Under the pieces are notes generated by a model. It did no database searches, had not been told where the DNA came from, and worked only from the letters and a program-made list of their open reading frames with translations. Both the position numbers and the translations under genes were made by a program. This document shows positions 8,958 through 18,627 of a DNA stretch of 64,000 nucleotides, in pieces (position 1 is the stretch's first letter; each line of letters starts with the position of its first letter). Origin of the DNA: Pseudomonadota bacterium (GTDB taxonomy: Bacteria > Pseudomonadota > Gammaproteobacteria > Steroidobacterales > Steroidobacteraceae); NCBI GenBank assembly GCA_016704655.1, contig JADIZR010000005.1, forward strand, positions 219,629-283,628, given 5' to 3'.

Positions 8958-9884
8958 GGGGACGGGGTCCGCCAGCACACTGCGGCCAGCCCGGCCAGTC
9001 GCCATCGACTGGCGTTTTACGCGATCACCGAGTTGCGGCCGGAATGGCGCGGTCTAGGCAACAGCATCCAGGTCGTCGGCTACAAGCTCGGCATGGTGAT
9101 GGGCAGCGGCGGCTTGCTGTGGCTGGTTTCGAGGTACGGCTGGCAGGCGAGCTACCGCAGCCTGGCGTGCATGATGCTGCTCGTGATCGTGCCGGTCCTG
9201 TTCATGGAAGACGCCCGCACGCCGATCCAGCAGTCCGCGACGCACACCGAGTGGCACGGCCTGCGCGGCTACGCCTGGCTGTTCCGCGGCTTTGTCGCGC
9301 GACCGGGGCTCGGCTGGTGGCTTGCCACCATCGCGTTGTACAAGTTCGGCGATTCGCTCGCCTCGCGCATGACGGGACCGCTGCTGACCGACAGCGGCTT
9401 CACGCTGGCGCAAATCGGCGTGATCACGGGCGTCGCGGGCGCTACGGCCGGAGTCTTCGGTGCGTTCGTCGGCGGCACGACGCTGCTGCGGATCGGTCAC
9501 CGCGAGGCATTGCTGGCGTTCGGCGTACTGCAGGCGCTGGGGCTCGCGGGCTACCTGCTGGTCGTCGGTGGCGTTCGCGACCTCTATGCAATCGGGGCTA
9601 TCGTGTATTTCGAACAGTTCGCGGACGGCCTGTCCACCGTCGCCTTGTTCACGCTCATGATGGACCGCTGTCGAGTCCATGCGCCGGGCACCGATTACTC
9701 GCTGCAAGCCTCGTTGATGGTGATGGTCACGGGCGTAGCCGCGATGACCGGTGGCCTGTTCACCGACCGGTTCGGCTACGGCGCCGTCTTCGCCTCGGCC
9801 GCGGTGCTGACGTTGCTCGCGCTGGTGCCCGCGGTGCTATTCTTCCGTGACTCCGGCTACCGACGCAGGCCGACCACGCCATGA
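8958..9884 (+). pseudogene. MFS transporter, N-terminal third missing
   Basis: C-terminal two thirds of a major facilitator related to AmpG/PAT-type permeases. From about 9009 the protein reads LAFYAITELRPEWRGLGNSIQVVGYKLG, which corresponds to the middle of the first half of this family (D.LAV....RGLGN.IQ..GYK.G), and continues through about eight membrane segments to 9884. The first four segments are absent. An ATG at 8929 overlaps the ligase stop and could be the original start, but its frame departs from the transporter near 9006. About 350 coding bases seem to be missing, either by genuine deletion or by assembly collapse. The 3' end overlaps the next gene as ATGA. A second member of this family lies at 34.3 kb. 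Confidence 0.7.
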
Positions 9885-10792
9885 AAGCCCTGACCACGGC
9901 GCAAGTGCTGGTGCTGGCGCGCTTCGCCTTGATGCTGCTCGAGATGGCGTTGATTCGCGCTCACCTCGTCCACGGGCGCTACACACTGAAAGACACTCTC
10001 GCATCGATTGGTATGCGTGCCGGCAACTACGCAACCAACGTCGCGCTGGCGGGTGCAACGGTCGTGGTGTTTACATGGATCTACCAGTTCCGGGTCTACG
10101 ACATCTCGATGAGTTCGCCCTGGGCCTGGGCGGCGATTGTCGTGCTCGACGACCTGGCGTACTACTGGTTCCATCGCATCAGCCACGAGTGCCGCTTCTG
10201 GTGGGCGGCTCACGTCAATCATCATTCGTCGCAGGAGTACAACCTTTCTACGGCGATCCGGCAGCCCTGGACCGGCGTGCTGGTCGGCACCTGGGCGCCG
10301 TGGTTCGTGCTGCTGCTGATCGGCTTCCCGCCGGAGATGATCTTCCTGCAGAGTGGCCTCAACCTGCTGTATCAGTTCTGGATCCACACCGAGGCCATTC
10401 GCCGGATGCCTGCGTGGTTCGAGTACCTGTTCAACACGCCTTCACACCATCGGGTACACCACGCGTCGAACCCCCGCTACGTCGACCGCAACTATGCGGG
10501 CATCTTCATGGTGTGGGACCGGATGTTCGGCACGTTCGTGGCCGAACGCGACGATGACCCGCCGCAGTACGGTTTGATCCACGACATCGACACGTTCAAC
10601 CCGATCAAGATCGCATTCCATGAATGGGCCGCGATGTTCCGTGATGTTGGACGTGCAAGGAGCCTGCGCGAAATCGGGGGCTGTATTTTCGGCCCGCCCG
10701 GCTGGCGGCCCGATGGCTCAGGACCGACGGCAGCGAATGTGCGCGCCGCATGGATGGCCGCCCCGCAGGGTGAAAGTCCCGCTGCCTCATGA
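9881..10792 (+). CDS. Sterol desaturase/fatty acid hydroxylase superfamily membrane protein
   Basis: Integral membrane di-iron oxygenase of 303 residues. The histidine clusters that bind iron are complete: HRISH and HVNHH near residues 100-115, and HHRVHH near 190. Three to four hydrophobic segments surround them. The start ATG overlaps the transporter stop, suggesting an operon running from the crotonase or the ligase. Members hydroxylate or desaturate lipids and sterol-like molecules; the substrate here is unknown. Confidence 0.85.
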   Translation: MKALTTAQVLVLARFALMLLEMALIRAHLVHGRYTLKDTLASIGMRAGNYATNVALAGATVVVFTWIYQFRVYDISMSSPWAWAAIVVLDDLAYYWFHRISHECRFWWAAHVNHHSSQEYNLSTAIRQPWTGVLVGTWAPWFVLLLIGFPPEMIFLQSGLNLLYQFWIHTEAIRRMPAWFEYLFNTPSHHRVHHASNPRYVDRNYAGIFMVWDRMFGTFVAERDDDPPQYGLIHDIDTFNPIKIAFHEWAAMFRDVGRARSLREIGGCIFGPPGWRPDGSGPTAANVRAAWMAAPQGESPAAS

Positions 10793-10844
10793 CGCAGGGA
10801 CGTCCAGCTTCAGTTCGGCGAGTCGTTCGTCCGCGAGGCCATGC

Positions 10845-11719
10845 CTAGAGAGCGGCGACCCGGCTCCGCGACTCGAGCCAGGTCCGGACCCGCTTGGCGT
10901 CCGCGATCCGCGTGTACTTGCCAAAGGAATTGAGCAGGACCATTACGACCGGACGGCCATCGATTACGGCCTGCATCACCAGACAGCGTCCGGCTTCCTG
11001 GATGTAGCCGGTCTTCTGCACGTCGACCTGCCAGGCCGGATTGGCGACCAGCAGGTTGGTATTACGGAACTCGAGCGCTTTGCGGCTGATCGTCACTGTG
11101 TGACGGGCAGACGTAGAGTATCGCTGATTGTGCCGTTGTCTGCAGCCGCCAGCACCAGCTTGGCCAGGTCCTCGGGGCTCGCCACATTGCGGCTCGACAA
11201 ACCCGTGGGCTCGACGAAGTGCGCCGTACTCATGCCGAGCGCAACGGCCTTCTTGTTCATGGCCTCGACGCAGGCACGCAGTCCGCGGGGATAGGATCGG
11301 CACAGCGCATAGGCGGCACGGTTCTCGGACGACATCAGCGCCAGATGCAGCAGGTCCTGCCGGCTCAGCTTGTAACCGGGCGCGAGGCGTGAGCCGCTGC
11401 CGGCGGTCCCGTGTACGTCATCGGCATTGATGGTCACCACCTGTCCCATGGGCTGACCGGCCTCGAGCACGACCAGGGCCGTCATCAGCTTGGTGATGGA
11501 AGCGATCGGAACGGCAGTGCGCTCGTTGCGCGCCGCGAGCACCGATGCGGCCGACTCATCGAGGATGTAGTAGGCGTGGGAGCGAACTTCCGGGATCGTC
11601 TTCGGCGCCATGGACCCATGCGTGGCAGCCAGCGCCGCCAAGGGCGCGCACACGGCCAGCATGAAGCCCGTCAGCGTCGTCAAACTCCAGAATCCAAGCC
11701 GATAAAGCATGTCGTCCAT
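10845..11719 (-). CDS. pbpG: D-alanyl-D-alanine endopeptidase (PbpG/PBP7 type), one frameshift
   Basis: Periplasmic low-molecular-weight penicillin-binding protein that cuts peptidoglycan cross-links. ATG at 11719 is preceded by AGGAG five bases upstream and starts a signal peptide (hydrophobic FWSLTTLTGFMLAVCAPLAALA). Active-site motifs are all present: SITK (nucleophile Ser), SSENRAA (SxN) and KTG. The frame breaks near 11093-11100 after LRLPVTQ and continues one frame over as TVTISRKALEFRNTNLLV; the KTG motif lies after the break. The break coincides with a perfect GTCAC-TGT-GTGAC palindrome (11092-11104), which could cause either a read error or a slip. As written, the protein would lose its third motif. 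Confidence 0.82.
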
Positions 11720-11962
11720 CGCTCCTGCGCGAGTTTCGCTGCCCCGGGTCGCACGCTCACCCCGCGGGCGCGTGCCGAGGCGGCCGGTAGCCTGCCACAA
11801 TCCGCAAGGAATGTGACATAGCGTCCTGCGCAAGACTTGCAACAGCTTCACATTTCGGACCGACATGGTGACTTTCCGCGGGACTCACCGCCGCATCACT
11901 CCTGCATTTATGAGCACGACAGGCATCGTTGGTGACCGACGCTGTACCAGGGCAGCTCGGTT

Positions 11963-11978
11963 TGTGAACCGCGTCACA
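11963..11978. promoter_or_regulatory. CRP/Clp-type binding site
   Basis: TGTGA, six bases, TCACA: an exact match to the CRP half-sites with correct spacing, extended by one further symmetric base pair on each side. It lies 110 bases upstream of the GGDEF-EAL gene at 12088 and about 240 bases upstream of the divergent pbpG start. The 368-base gap 11720-12087 holds no gene that I can support; apart from this site I see no clear sigma-70 boxes. In xanthomonads the CRP homologue Clp responds to cyclic di-GMP. Confidence 0.6.
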
Positions 11979-12087
11979 AGCGGGGCTGACATATTCGTAC
12001 GGCCGTCACAGACCACTCCTGAACCGCTAAGGCTAGATGTAACGAATCTAACAGGCTGCCGCGTATGGGAGACGCGGACCGAACACT

Positions 12088-14901
12088 ATGTCCCCACAGT
12101 GGCCGACGAGCGATGTCGTAACGAAGCGTGACCGGTTCAGTTCTGGCTGGACCGGCGCTGTTGCCGTGGGCCTGATCGTCTACATTGCACTCGCCATCGC
12201 ACTGATCCTGGTCGACGGCCGTGCCTGGCCGTGGCTCGAACTCTTCAACCTGTATTCCGATTCGGTGGCGAGCATCGGCGTGGCCGTCCTGACAGGGGCT
12301 GCCGCGCGAGGCTCGGCAGAGCCGGCAGCACGCCGCACCTGGTGGCTGCTCACCGCCGCACTGGCCACCTACAGCACGGGCAACCTGCTGCATTCGACGT
12401 ACTGGCTGTACGGGATCGACCCTTTCCCTTCGATCGGCGACGTGTTCTTCCTGGGGTTCTATCCGCTGGTCCTCGCCGCGGTACTGACCGTGATCCGCAC
12501 TGCCGCCGTTCGTGTGCAATGGGTCCGGCTGGGGCTCGACACGGCGATCCTGCTGCTGGGGTTCGGCGCCTTCTTCTGGTTCCTCGTCATTTCGCCGACA
12601 GCGGACGCCCAGCGTGACCCGAACGCGCTCAAGTACGTACTGGCGCAGAGCTACATCGCCCTCAATTGCCTCATGCTGCTGGCTTGCGGCGTGCTGCTGA
12701 TGCACTCGGGCGCCACGCCCATACGGCGCCGGGCCCTGATGCTGCTCACGCTCGGCTTCTCGTCGATGTCCGTTGCCGACATCGTCTGGGCCATGTCCAA
12801 GGTGGACGGCAGCTACATTCCGGGCAGCGTCTCGGACGTCATCTACCTGTCCTGCTACATCTGGCTTGCAGCCGCCGCGCGCGAGCAGCTGCGTCGCAGG
12901 CCTGGCGCGCGCCGCGCCCCCAGTGCATTCAGCGTCGCACTGATCGAGGGCATGCCGTACATCGCCATGATGGTGTCCTTCCTGGTGCTGGTGTACGTCG
13001 AGCGCAGCACGGCCGTCAGCCCCGTGAACACGATGACCGTCATCATCTTCGTGCTGACTTCGCTGGTCATGGTGCGCCAGGGCGTGCTTTCGCGCGACGA
13101 CGCGCTGCTGCGCGAACGGCGCGCCGCCGACCTCGTCGAGGCCCGTTACGCGTCCCTGATCAAGAACGCATCAGACGTGATCATGATCACCAACGCCGAG
13201 GGAGTGCTGCAATTCGCCTCGCCGGCGGCTGAGCGCACCTTCGCGACCCACCCGGACGACATGGTGGGGCGAAATCTCCTCGATCGCTGGGTTGATGGCG
13301 ACAGCGAGCGCCTGGCTGAATTCCTGGCCGAGGTGTCGGTGACGCATGGCCGGGTCGTAGGACCGATCGAGCTGATCGTCGAGTCCGGTGAACGGCGCAG
13401 CACCCTCGAGTGCGTTGGCAGCAACCTCATGGACGACCCGGCCATTGCCGGGCTGGCCCTGAACTTCCGCGACGTCACGGAGCGCAAGACACTGGAAGAG
13501 CAGCTGCGCAAGCTGGCATTCCACGACCCGCTGACGCTGCTCGCCAATCGCAGCCTGTTCTGGAACCGGGTCGAGCACGCGCTGACGCTGGCGCAACGGT
13601 CGCAGCGGCGAGTCGCCGTCATGTTCCTCGACCTCGACAACTTCAAGAACGTCAACGACTCGCTCGGCCACGATGCCGGCGATCGCCTGCTGCAGGCGGC
13701 GGCGCAACGGCTGGTCAAGTCGACCCGGCCGTCGGACACCGTGGCTCGCCTCGGTGGCGATGAGTTCGCGATCCTGCTCGAGGGCATTCGCAGCGACACG
13801 GACGTCGAGCGCATCGCCGTGCCGATCACCGAGGCGTTCAACCGGCCCTTGCTGGTGGACGGCAGGGAAACCGACGCCACGGCAAGCATCGGTGCAGCCT
13901 GTTCGCAACCCGGTGACGACGCAGAGCAGTTGCTGCGCAAGGCCGACATCGCCATGTACAACGCGAAGTCCGCCGGCAAGGCGCGCTGCGTGCTGTTCCA
14001 GCCGCACATGCAGGAACAGTTGCACGACCGCCTGCGACTGGAGCAGGACATCGACCTGGCCTTTGCGCGCAACGAGTTCTTCCTTGAGTTCCAGCCCGTG
14101 GTCGACCTGACGAGTCGCGAACTGCTCGGCGTGGAGGCCCTGGTGCGGTGGAATCACCCGCAGCGGGGCATCGTCATGCCGGGCTCGTTCATATCGATTG
14201 CCGAGGAATCCGGCCGGATCGTCGAACTGGGTCGTCGCGTTCTGGTCGACGCATGCACGCAGATCCGCGCGTGGAGCGATTCCGTCGAGGCCGGCACCGG
14301 CCTGCGTGTGGCGGTCAACATCTCGGGGCGCCACCTGCAGCAGGGTGACCTGGTCGCTGACGTACGTCACGCACTCGAGGTTTCGGGCCTCGACGCCGGC
14401 GATCTCGTGATCGAGCTGACCGAGAGCACGATCATGCAGAACACCGAGGTCAACCTGGAACGCTTCCGTGAGTTGAAGGCGCTCGGCGTGCGTCTGGCGA
14501 TCGACGACTTCGGCATGGGGTACTCGTCGCTTTCGTACCTGCACCGGTTCCCGATCGACATCCTGAAGATCGATCGCGCGTTCGTGAGCCGGCTGACCGA
14601 ACACGACGGCGGTCCGGAACTGGCCCGCGCAGTCGTGATGCTCGCGACGACGCTCGGCCTCGAGACGGTCGCTGAGGGCATCGAAAACGAAGGCCAGGTG
14701 GCGACCCTGCTCGACCTGGGCTGCGTCGCGGGCCAGGGATTCCTGTTTGCAAGTTCGAGCCTGCTCGATGTCGTGTCGCAGACACCGTTCATGGCACGCC
14801 GCGCCGACCTGCGGGCGGCGGAGCGCGCTGCACAGGCCGACCTTACCGCGACCGGGCGCTTTCGCGCAGCGGAACTCTGGCCGCGTTCGGCCGCAGGGTG
14901 A
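12088..14901 (+). CDS. Membrane-bound PAS-GGDEF-EAL cyclic di-GMP protein
   Basis: A 937-residue bifunctional-type signalling protein. Residues 1-330 hold about eight to ten membrane segments of an unnamed sensor region. A PAS domain follows (about 350-465, AEGVLQFASPAAERTF). The GGDEF domain has the intact LGGDEF site and an RPSD inhibitory site five residues before it. The EAL domain keeps the catalytic set: EALVRW, the Asn in VNISG, the Glu in IELTEST, the Asp pair in AIDDFGMGYS, the Lys in LKIDRAF and GQGF. Both synthesis and hydrolysis of cyclic di-GMP are therefore possible. It is a single-gene unit; the preceding gap contains a CRP-like box that may control it. Confidence 0.92.
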   Translation: MSPQWPTSDVVTKRDRFSSGWTGAVAVGLIVYIALAIALILVDGRAWPWLELFNLYSDSVASIGVAVLTGAAARGSAEPAARRTWWLLTAALATYSTGNLLHSTYWLYGIDPFPSIGDVFFLGFYPLVLAAVLTVIRTAAVRVQWVRLGLDTAILLLGFGAFFWFLVISPTADAQRDPNALKYVLAQSYIALNCLMLLACGVLLMHSGATPIRRRALMLLTLGFSSMSVADIVWAMSKVDGSYIPGSVSDVIYLSCYIWLAAAAREQLRRRPGARRAPSAFSVALIEGMPYIAMMVSFLVLVYVERSTAVSPVNTMTVIIFVLTSLVMVRQGVLSRDDALLRERRAADLVEARYASLIKNASDVIMITNAEGVLQFASPAAERTFATHPDDMVGRNLLDRWVDGDSERLAEFLAEVSVTHGRVVGPIELIVESGERRSTLECVGSNLMDDPAIAGLALNFRDVTERKTLEEQLRKLAFHDPLTLLANRSLFWNRVEHALTLAQRSQRRVAVMFLDLDNFKNVNDSLGHDAGDRLLQAAAQRLVKSTRPSDTVARLGGDEFAILLEGIRSDTDVERIAVPITEAFNRPLLVDGRETDATASIGAACSQPGDDAEQLLRKADIAMYNAKSAGKARCVLFQPHMQEQLHDRLRLEQDIDLAFARNEFFLEFQPVVDLTSRELLGVEALVRWNHPQRGIVMPGSFISIAEESGRIVELGRRVLVDACTQIRAWSDSVEAGTGLRVAVNISGRHLQQGDLVADVRHALEVSGLDAGDLVIELTESTIMQNTEVNLERFRELKALGVRLAIDDFGMGYSSLSYLHRFPIDILKIDRAFVSRLTEHDGGPELARAVVMLATTLGLETVAEGIENEGQVATLLDLGCVAGQGFLFASSSLLDVVSQTPFMARRADLRAAERAAQADLTATGRFRAAELWPRSAAG

Positions 14902-15165
14902 CCTGATCGGCCAGCCCTGCGGCAGCGGGCGGCCAGACGACGCTGCCGCCGTCGATTGCGCTGGCCGCGGACTTCGAGCAGCGTCGTCTTCAGGCTAGAA
15001 ATCTTAATTTATTCAATACGTTAGAAACGTACGGCGTTCCATCGAACAGCAGCGATCCGCCCGCTCCTTCTCACACCGCCGCGTATCCGCTAGCCTTGGG
15101 AGTCGAAGAGGCCTCGTCGCCGACCTGCCCGCTCCACAGGACATTGGACGCACCAGGGCAAAAAC

Positions 15166-16974
15166 TTGGCTCAAACCGCAGATGTTTTCCTGAGCTATTC
15201 GCGCGAAGACAAGGCGCGGGTACTCGAGTTCGCTGGCGTGCTGCGGGCCGCCGGCGTGAATATCTGGATCGACCAGGGCGGCATCGACGGAGCAGCGCTC
15301 TGGGGCGAGTCCATCGTGCGCGCGCTCGAGGGGGCCAAAGTGCTGCTGCTGATGGTCTCGCCGTCAGCCGTCAGCTCCCACAACGTGGCGAAGGAAGTGA
15401 TGCTGACGAGCGAACGCAAGGGAAATATCCTGCCCGTTCACCTCGAACCGACCACGATTCCGCTCAGCCTGAAGTACCCGCTCGCCGGCATCCAGCACAT
15501 CGAGTTCTACCACGGCGATCCAGATGAAAACCTGCAGGCGGTCCTGCGCTCGCTGGCCGGCCTGGGCGTCACCATCACGCGCCCGCAGCCTGCTGCGAGC
15601 GCCGACGCGGAAACGCGAACTGTCGCTGCCGCTGCCGCGCATGCGGCCGAATCCCTCCCGGAGCGCGGGGCGGTGGCGGTGCTGCCGTTCGACAACATCA
15701 GCCCCGATCCCGAGACCGACTACTTCAGCGACGGGTTGACCGAGGAACTGATCGCGAGGCTGTCGCTCGTGAGCGAGATCAACCTGATTTCGCGCTGGGC
15801 CTCGATGCAGTACAAGGGGCGCGGCCAGGACGTGCTCGCGATCGGCAATGCGCTTGGCGCACGCTACATCGTCGGTGGCGGTGTCCGCCGGTTCCAGGAT
15901 TCGGTGCGCATCACCGTGCAGCTCGTCGACGTCGTAACCAACCTGCAGCTCTGGGGCAACACCTACAAGGGCAAGCTCGATGACATCTTCGACATCCAGG
16001 AGCAAGTCGCGCAACAGATCGTCGAGGCACTGAAGCTCAAGCTCACTTTCTCGGAACGACTATCGCTCACCAAGCGGCAGACCCTCAATGCGGAAGCGTA
16101 CGACCTTTACCTGCGCGGCCAGGACCAGCTCTACCGGCTGACCAAGCGCAGTGTCGAATACGCGATCCAGCTGTTCGAGAAGGCCATCGAACTCGACTCG
16201 CGTTACGCATCCGCGTATGCCGGTTGCTCCAGCGCCTACGGCCAGATGTACCAGCTGATCGCGCGCGAGGAGCGTTATCGCGAACTGGCGCAGGAACTCA
16301 GTTTCAAGGCGCTGATGTACGACAACAACCTGTCGGAAGCGTACCGGGCGATGGGACTGTCCTATTTCCTCTGGGGCAAGCTGAACGAGGCCACTGCCTC
16401 GTGCACCAAGGCGATCGAAATCGATCCCGACGACTTCATCGCGCACTGGACGCTCGGGCGGATCTACTTCACCGAGGGCAAGCTCGAACAGGCGCTCGAC
16501 CTCTTCCGGCGCGTGGCTGAGATCAAGCCGAGCTTCTATGCGGGCCACCTCGACGTGGCGCAGACATGCACCGGCCTCGGGCGGGACGAGGAAGCGGCAT
16601 TGGTCTATCGTCGCCTGCTCGAGATCATGCCGAATTACCTGCTGCAGAATCCCGACGATGCACGCGCACGATTGATCTACGCGAGCAAGCTCGGCTGGGC
16701 CGGCCGCAAGGAGGAAGCGATCCGCGAGGGCACCAAAGCGCTCGTGCTCAGTCCCGGCGATCCGGTCATGCTCTACAACGCCGCGTGCATGTACGTCGGT
16801 CTTGGCGAGTCGATTCGAGCCATCGACGCGCTGCGCCAGGCCGTCGAGGCGGGTTACACCAATTTCGGCTGGATGCAGAACGACCCGGACCTGGTCCCCC
16901 TGCGCGACGACCCCGCCTTCATCGAAATGCTGCGTGACTTGAGCAGTCGCCCGACTTCGCCGTCGGCCAGCTAG
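15166..16974 (+). CDS. TIR domain / TolB-like / TPR repeat protein
   Basis: Cytoplasmic 602-residue protein with three parts. Residues 1-140 are a TIR domain: DVFLSYSREDK, the NIWIDQGGIDGAALWG loop, and a conserved Glu in HNVAKEV where NAD-cleaving TIRs place their catalytic Glu. Residues 165-300 are a TolB/FlgO-like domain (VAVLPFDNISPDPETDYFSDGLTEEL and LQLWGNTYKGKLDDIFDIQEQVA). Residues 310-590 are TPR repeats ending in a DPDLVPLRDDPAF tail typical of this family. TTG 15166 is used, after an AGGG. No membrane segment. Family members are known as signalling or cyclase-associated proteins; whether this TIR cleaves NAD is unknown. Two further intact-looking relatives and a broken one lie in the window. 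Confidence 0.85.
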   Translation: MAQTADVFLSYSREDKARVLEFAGVLRAAGVNIWIDQGGIDGAALWGESIVRALEGAKVLLLMVSPSAVSSHNVAKEVMLTSERKGNILPVHLEPTTIPLSLKYPLAGIQHIEFYHGDPDENLQAVLRSLAGLGVTITRPQPAASADAETRTVAAAAAHAAESLPERGAVAVLPFDNISPDPETDYFSDGLTEELIARLSLVSEINLISRWASMQYKGRGQDVLAIGNALGARYIVGGGVRRFQDSVRITVQLVDVVTNLQLWGNTYKGKLDDIFDIQEQVAQQIVEALKLKLTFSERLSLTKRQTLNAEAYDLYLRGQDQLYRLTKRSVEYAIQLFEKAIELDSRYASAYAGCSSAYGQMYQLIAREERYRELAQELSFKALMYDNNLSEAYRAMGLSYFLWGKLNEATASCTKAIEIDPDDFIAHWTLGRIYFTEGKLEQALDLFRRVAEIKPSFYAGHLDVAQTCTGLGRDEEAALVYRRLLEIMPNYLLQNPDDARARLIYASKLGWAGRKEEAIREGTKALVLSPGDPVMLYNAACMYVGLGESIRAIDALRQAVEAGYTNFGWMQNDPDLVPLRDDPAFIEMLRDLSSRPTSPSAS

Positions 16975-17108
16975 CCAGCTCGAGAAGACTCACGCAGCCG
17001 GGCATTGGCGACGCCTGTGGCCAGCACACGGGCGGGGTTTTCCTGCCAATGTTTGGACATTTGTCTGGTCCTGCAGCTCAACGCCAGAGGCGATCAACCG
17101 TCGCCGCC

Positions 17109-17522
17109 CTATTTATCCTTGCCTTTACCCTTGCCTTGTCCGTGCTTCGAGCCGTGATCGTCGCTTTCGCCGCGAGCGTACTGCTCCTGCTTCGCGTAGC
17201 GCGGCACGTACTGGGCCTGGTACCAGTCCTCGCGCACGAAATAGACCGGCTGACCGCACGCGCCATACTTGCCGCAATGTTTGCTCCAGTGCTTTTCGTG
17301 GCCCGGTGGCACGCGCAGGTAGACCGGCTGCACCTGGACCACTTGCACCGGTCGCTGGACCCAGACCGGCTGGGCGTAGATCACAGCCGGTCGCGGGAAG
17401 TCGCCAATGTTGATCTGCCCGTACAAACCGGGCTGGCTGATCCCGATCGAGGCGCTGACGTCAGTGCCGAGAGCTGGAACAGCGACACCTGATGCAATGA
17501 GGGCGACAAGCAAGCGTTTCAT
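17109..17522 (-). CDS. Secreted small hypothetical protein
   Basis: 137-residue protein with signal peptide MKRLLVALIASGVAVPALG. The mature part has a Gln/Val/Pro-rich stretch (VWVQRPVQVVQVQPVYLRVPPG), two Cys within HWSKHCGKYGACGQ, and a strongly charged Gly/Lys tail (KHGQGKGKGKDK). Similar short exported proteins occur in many proteobacteria without known function. Start ATG at 17522 follows GGAGTGAACATCC on the minus strand. It diverges from the secreted protein at 17815. Confidence 0.65.
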   Translation of the reverse strand: MKRLLVALIASGVAVPALGTDVSASIGISQPGLYGQINIGDFPRPAVIYAQPVWVQRPVQVVQVQPVYLRVPPGHEKHWSKHCGKYGACGQPVYFVREDWYQAQYVPRYAKQEQYARGESDDHGSKHGQGKGKGKDK

Positions 17523-17641
17523 GGATGTTCACTCCTGATGGGGTCGTTCGAAGCCAGGATGGCCCGACGCCCGGACTCTCGTGTTCGTCCCATGTTAGGT
17601 ATGGCTCGCGATAAGTCAGCAGAAACAATACCGGACTGTGA

Positions 17642-17666
17642 ACAGGTGCACAGCCCTGGCACCTGT
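17642..17666. repeat. Perfect 8-bp inverted repeat in divergent intergenic region
   Basis: ACAGGTGC, nine bases, GCACCTGT. It lies in the 292-base gap between two divergent genes for secreted proteins (starts at 17522 and 17815). No T run follows either arm, so it is more likely an operator than a terminator; the regulator is unknown. Confidence 0.4.
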
Positions 17667-17814
17667 CGATGTCATTTCGGCGTCGTAGCGAATTCCCGAC
17701 TGTGTCGTACCGTACAGATGGGTCCGGACTCCGGGGCGTACCCTGACAACACGGGCTCAGTACAACCCGCCATCACTGCCGACAGATCGGTCGGACCCAT
17801 TGCGGAGAAATGAG

Positions 17815-18615
17815 ATGAAGACCAGCACCCTGACTCGACTTGGACTGACGCTCGCGATGAGCGCAGCGCTAGCGACGATGAGTTTCGCCAGCCACGCCCA
17901 ACACGGGCAGGACGTGTCGGCCCCGCACAAGGCCGCGGCGCAGCAGGACAAACAAGACAAGCAGGAGCAGAAGGACGACAGGAAAGAGGCGAAGGAACAG
18001 CAGAAGCATCGGCTCTCGCCGCAGGAGCAACAGGAGCGCATTCGCCAGCAGAAGAAGCTCATCGCGGAGTACAACCAGCGTATCGCGCAGCAGCAGGCAA
18101 TCGCCCTGCGCAACGCGCAGCAGCTGGAAAAGCAGAAGCGACTGGCTCACTACCGCTACCAGCAGGCGTACTACGAGCAACTGCGCCAGCAGCAGGCACG
18201 CCTCGAGCAGGACCGCTACGACTACGACAACGACCCGTTCTACTACACGCCGCCGACTTACCAGTACCGCCGGGGCGACAACAGCTACCAGACCAACCAG
18301 TACGGCGCCGACCAGCTGCGACAAGCCTCGAACACTGGCTACCAGAAAGGCTACCAGGCCGGGCGCGCGGACAAGCAGGACAACTGGCGCTTCGACTACC
18401 GGGGATCCTTCGCCTACCAGGACGCCAACTATGGCTTTGACGGCCGCTATGTGCGTCAGGACGACTACAACTACTACTTCCGCGAAGGATTCCAGCGGGG
18501 CTACGAGGATGGCTACTACGAGCGTCGCACCTATGGCACCAATGTCAACGGTTCAGATTCGCTGCTTGGCACGGTGCTGAACGTGATTCTCGGCCTGCAA
18601 CCGCTGCAGCAGTAG
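17815..18615 (+). CDS. Exported Gln/Tyr-rich hypothetical protein
   Basis: 266-residue protein with signal peptide (MKTSTLTRLGLTLAMSAALA, cleavage after SHA). The mature part is low in complexity: a Lys/Gln/Glu-rich, probably coiled-coil section (about 30-130) followed by a Tyr/Asp/Gln-rich section with repeated GY..GY and YEDGYYERR units. ATG 17815 is preceded by GGAG about 9 bases upstream; an upstream in-frame start at 17800 lacks such a site. I do not recognise the family. Composition suggests an envelope or surface protein. Confidence 0.65.
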   Translation: MKTSTLTRLGLTLAMSAALATMSFASHAQHGQDVSAPHKAAAQQDKQDKQEQKDDRKEAKEQQKHRLSPQEQQERIRQQKKLIAEYNQRIAQQQAIALRNAQQLEKQKRLAHYRYQQAYYEQLRQQQARLEQDRYDYDNDPFYYTPPTYQYRRGDNSYQTNQYGADQLRQASNTGYQKGYQAGRADKQDNWRFDYRGSFAYQDANYGFDGRYVRQDDYNYYFREGFQRGYEDGYYERRTYGTNVNGSDSLLGTVLNVILGLQPLQQ

Positions 18616-18627
18616 AGTCTATCCGGG

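Noticed and set aside
11092..11104. GTCAC-TGT-GTGAC palindrome as a regulatory site
   Set aside because: It lies inside the pbpG coding sequence at the frame break, so it is better seen as a hairpin that may cause a slip.
15166..16974. Anti-phage defence island around the TIR protein
   Set aside because: No adjacent nuclease, reverse transcriptase, Argonaute, restriction or other known defence partner is present. Only the TIR domain itself points that way.
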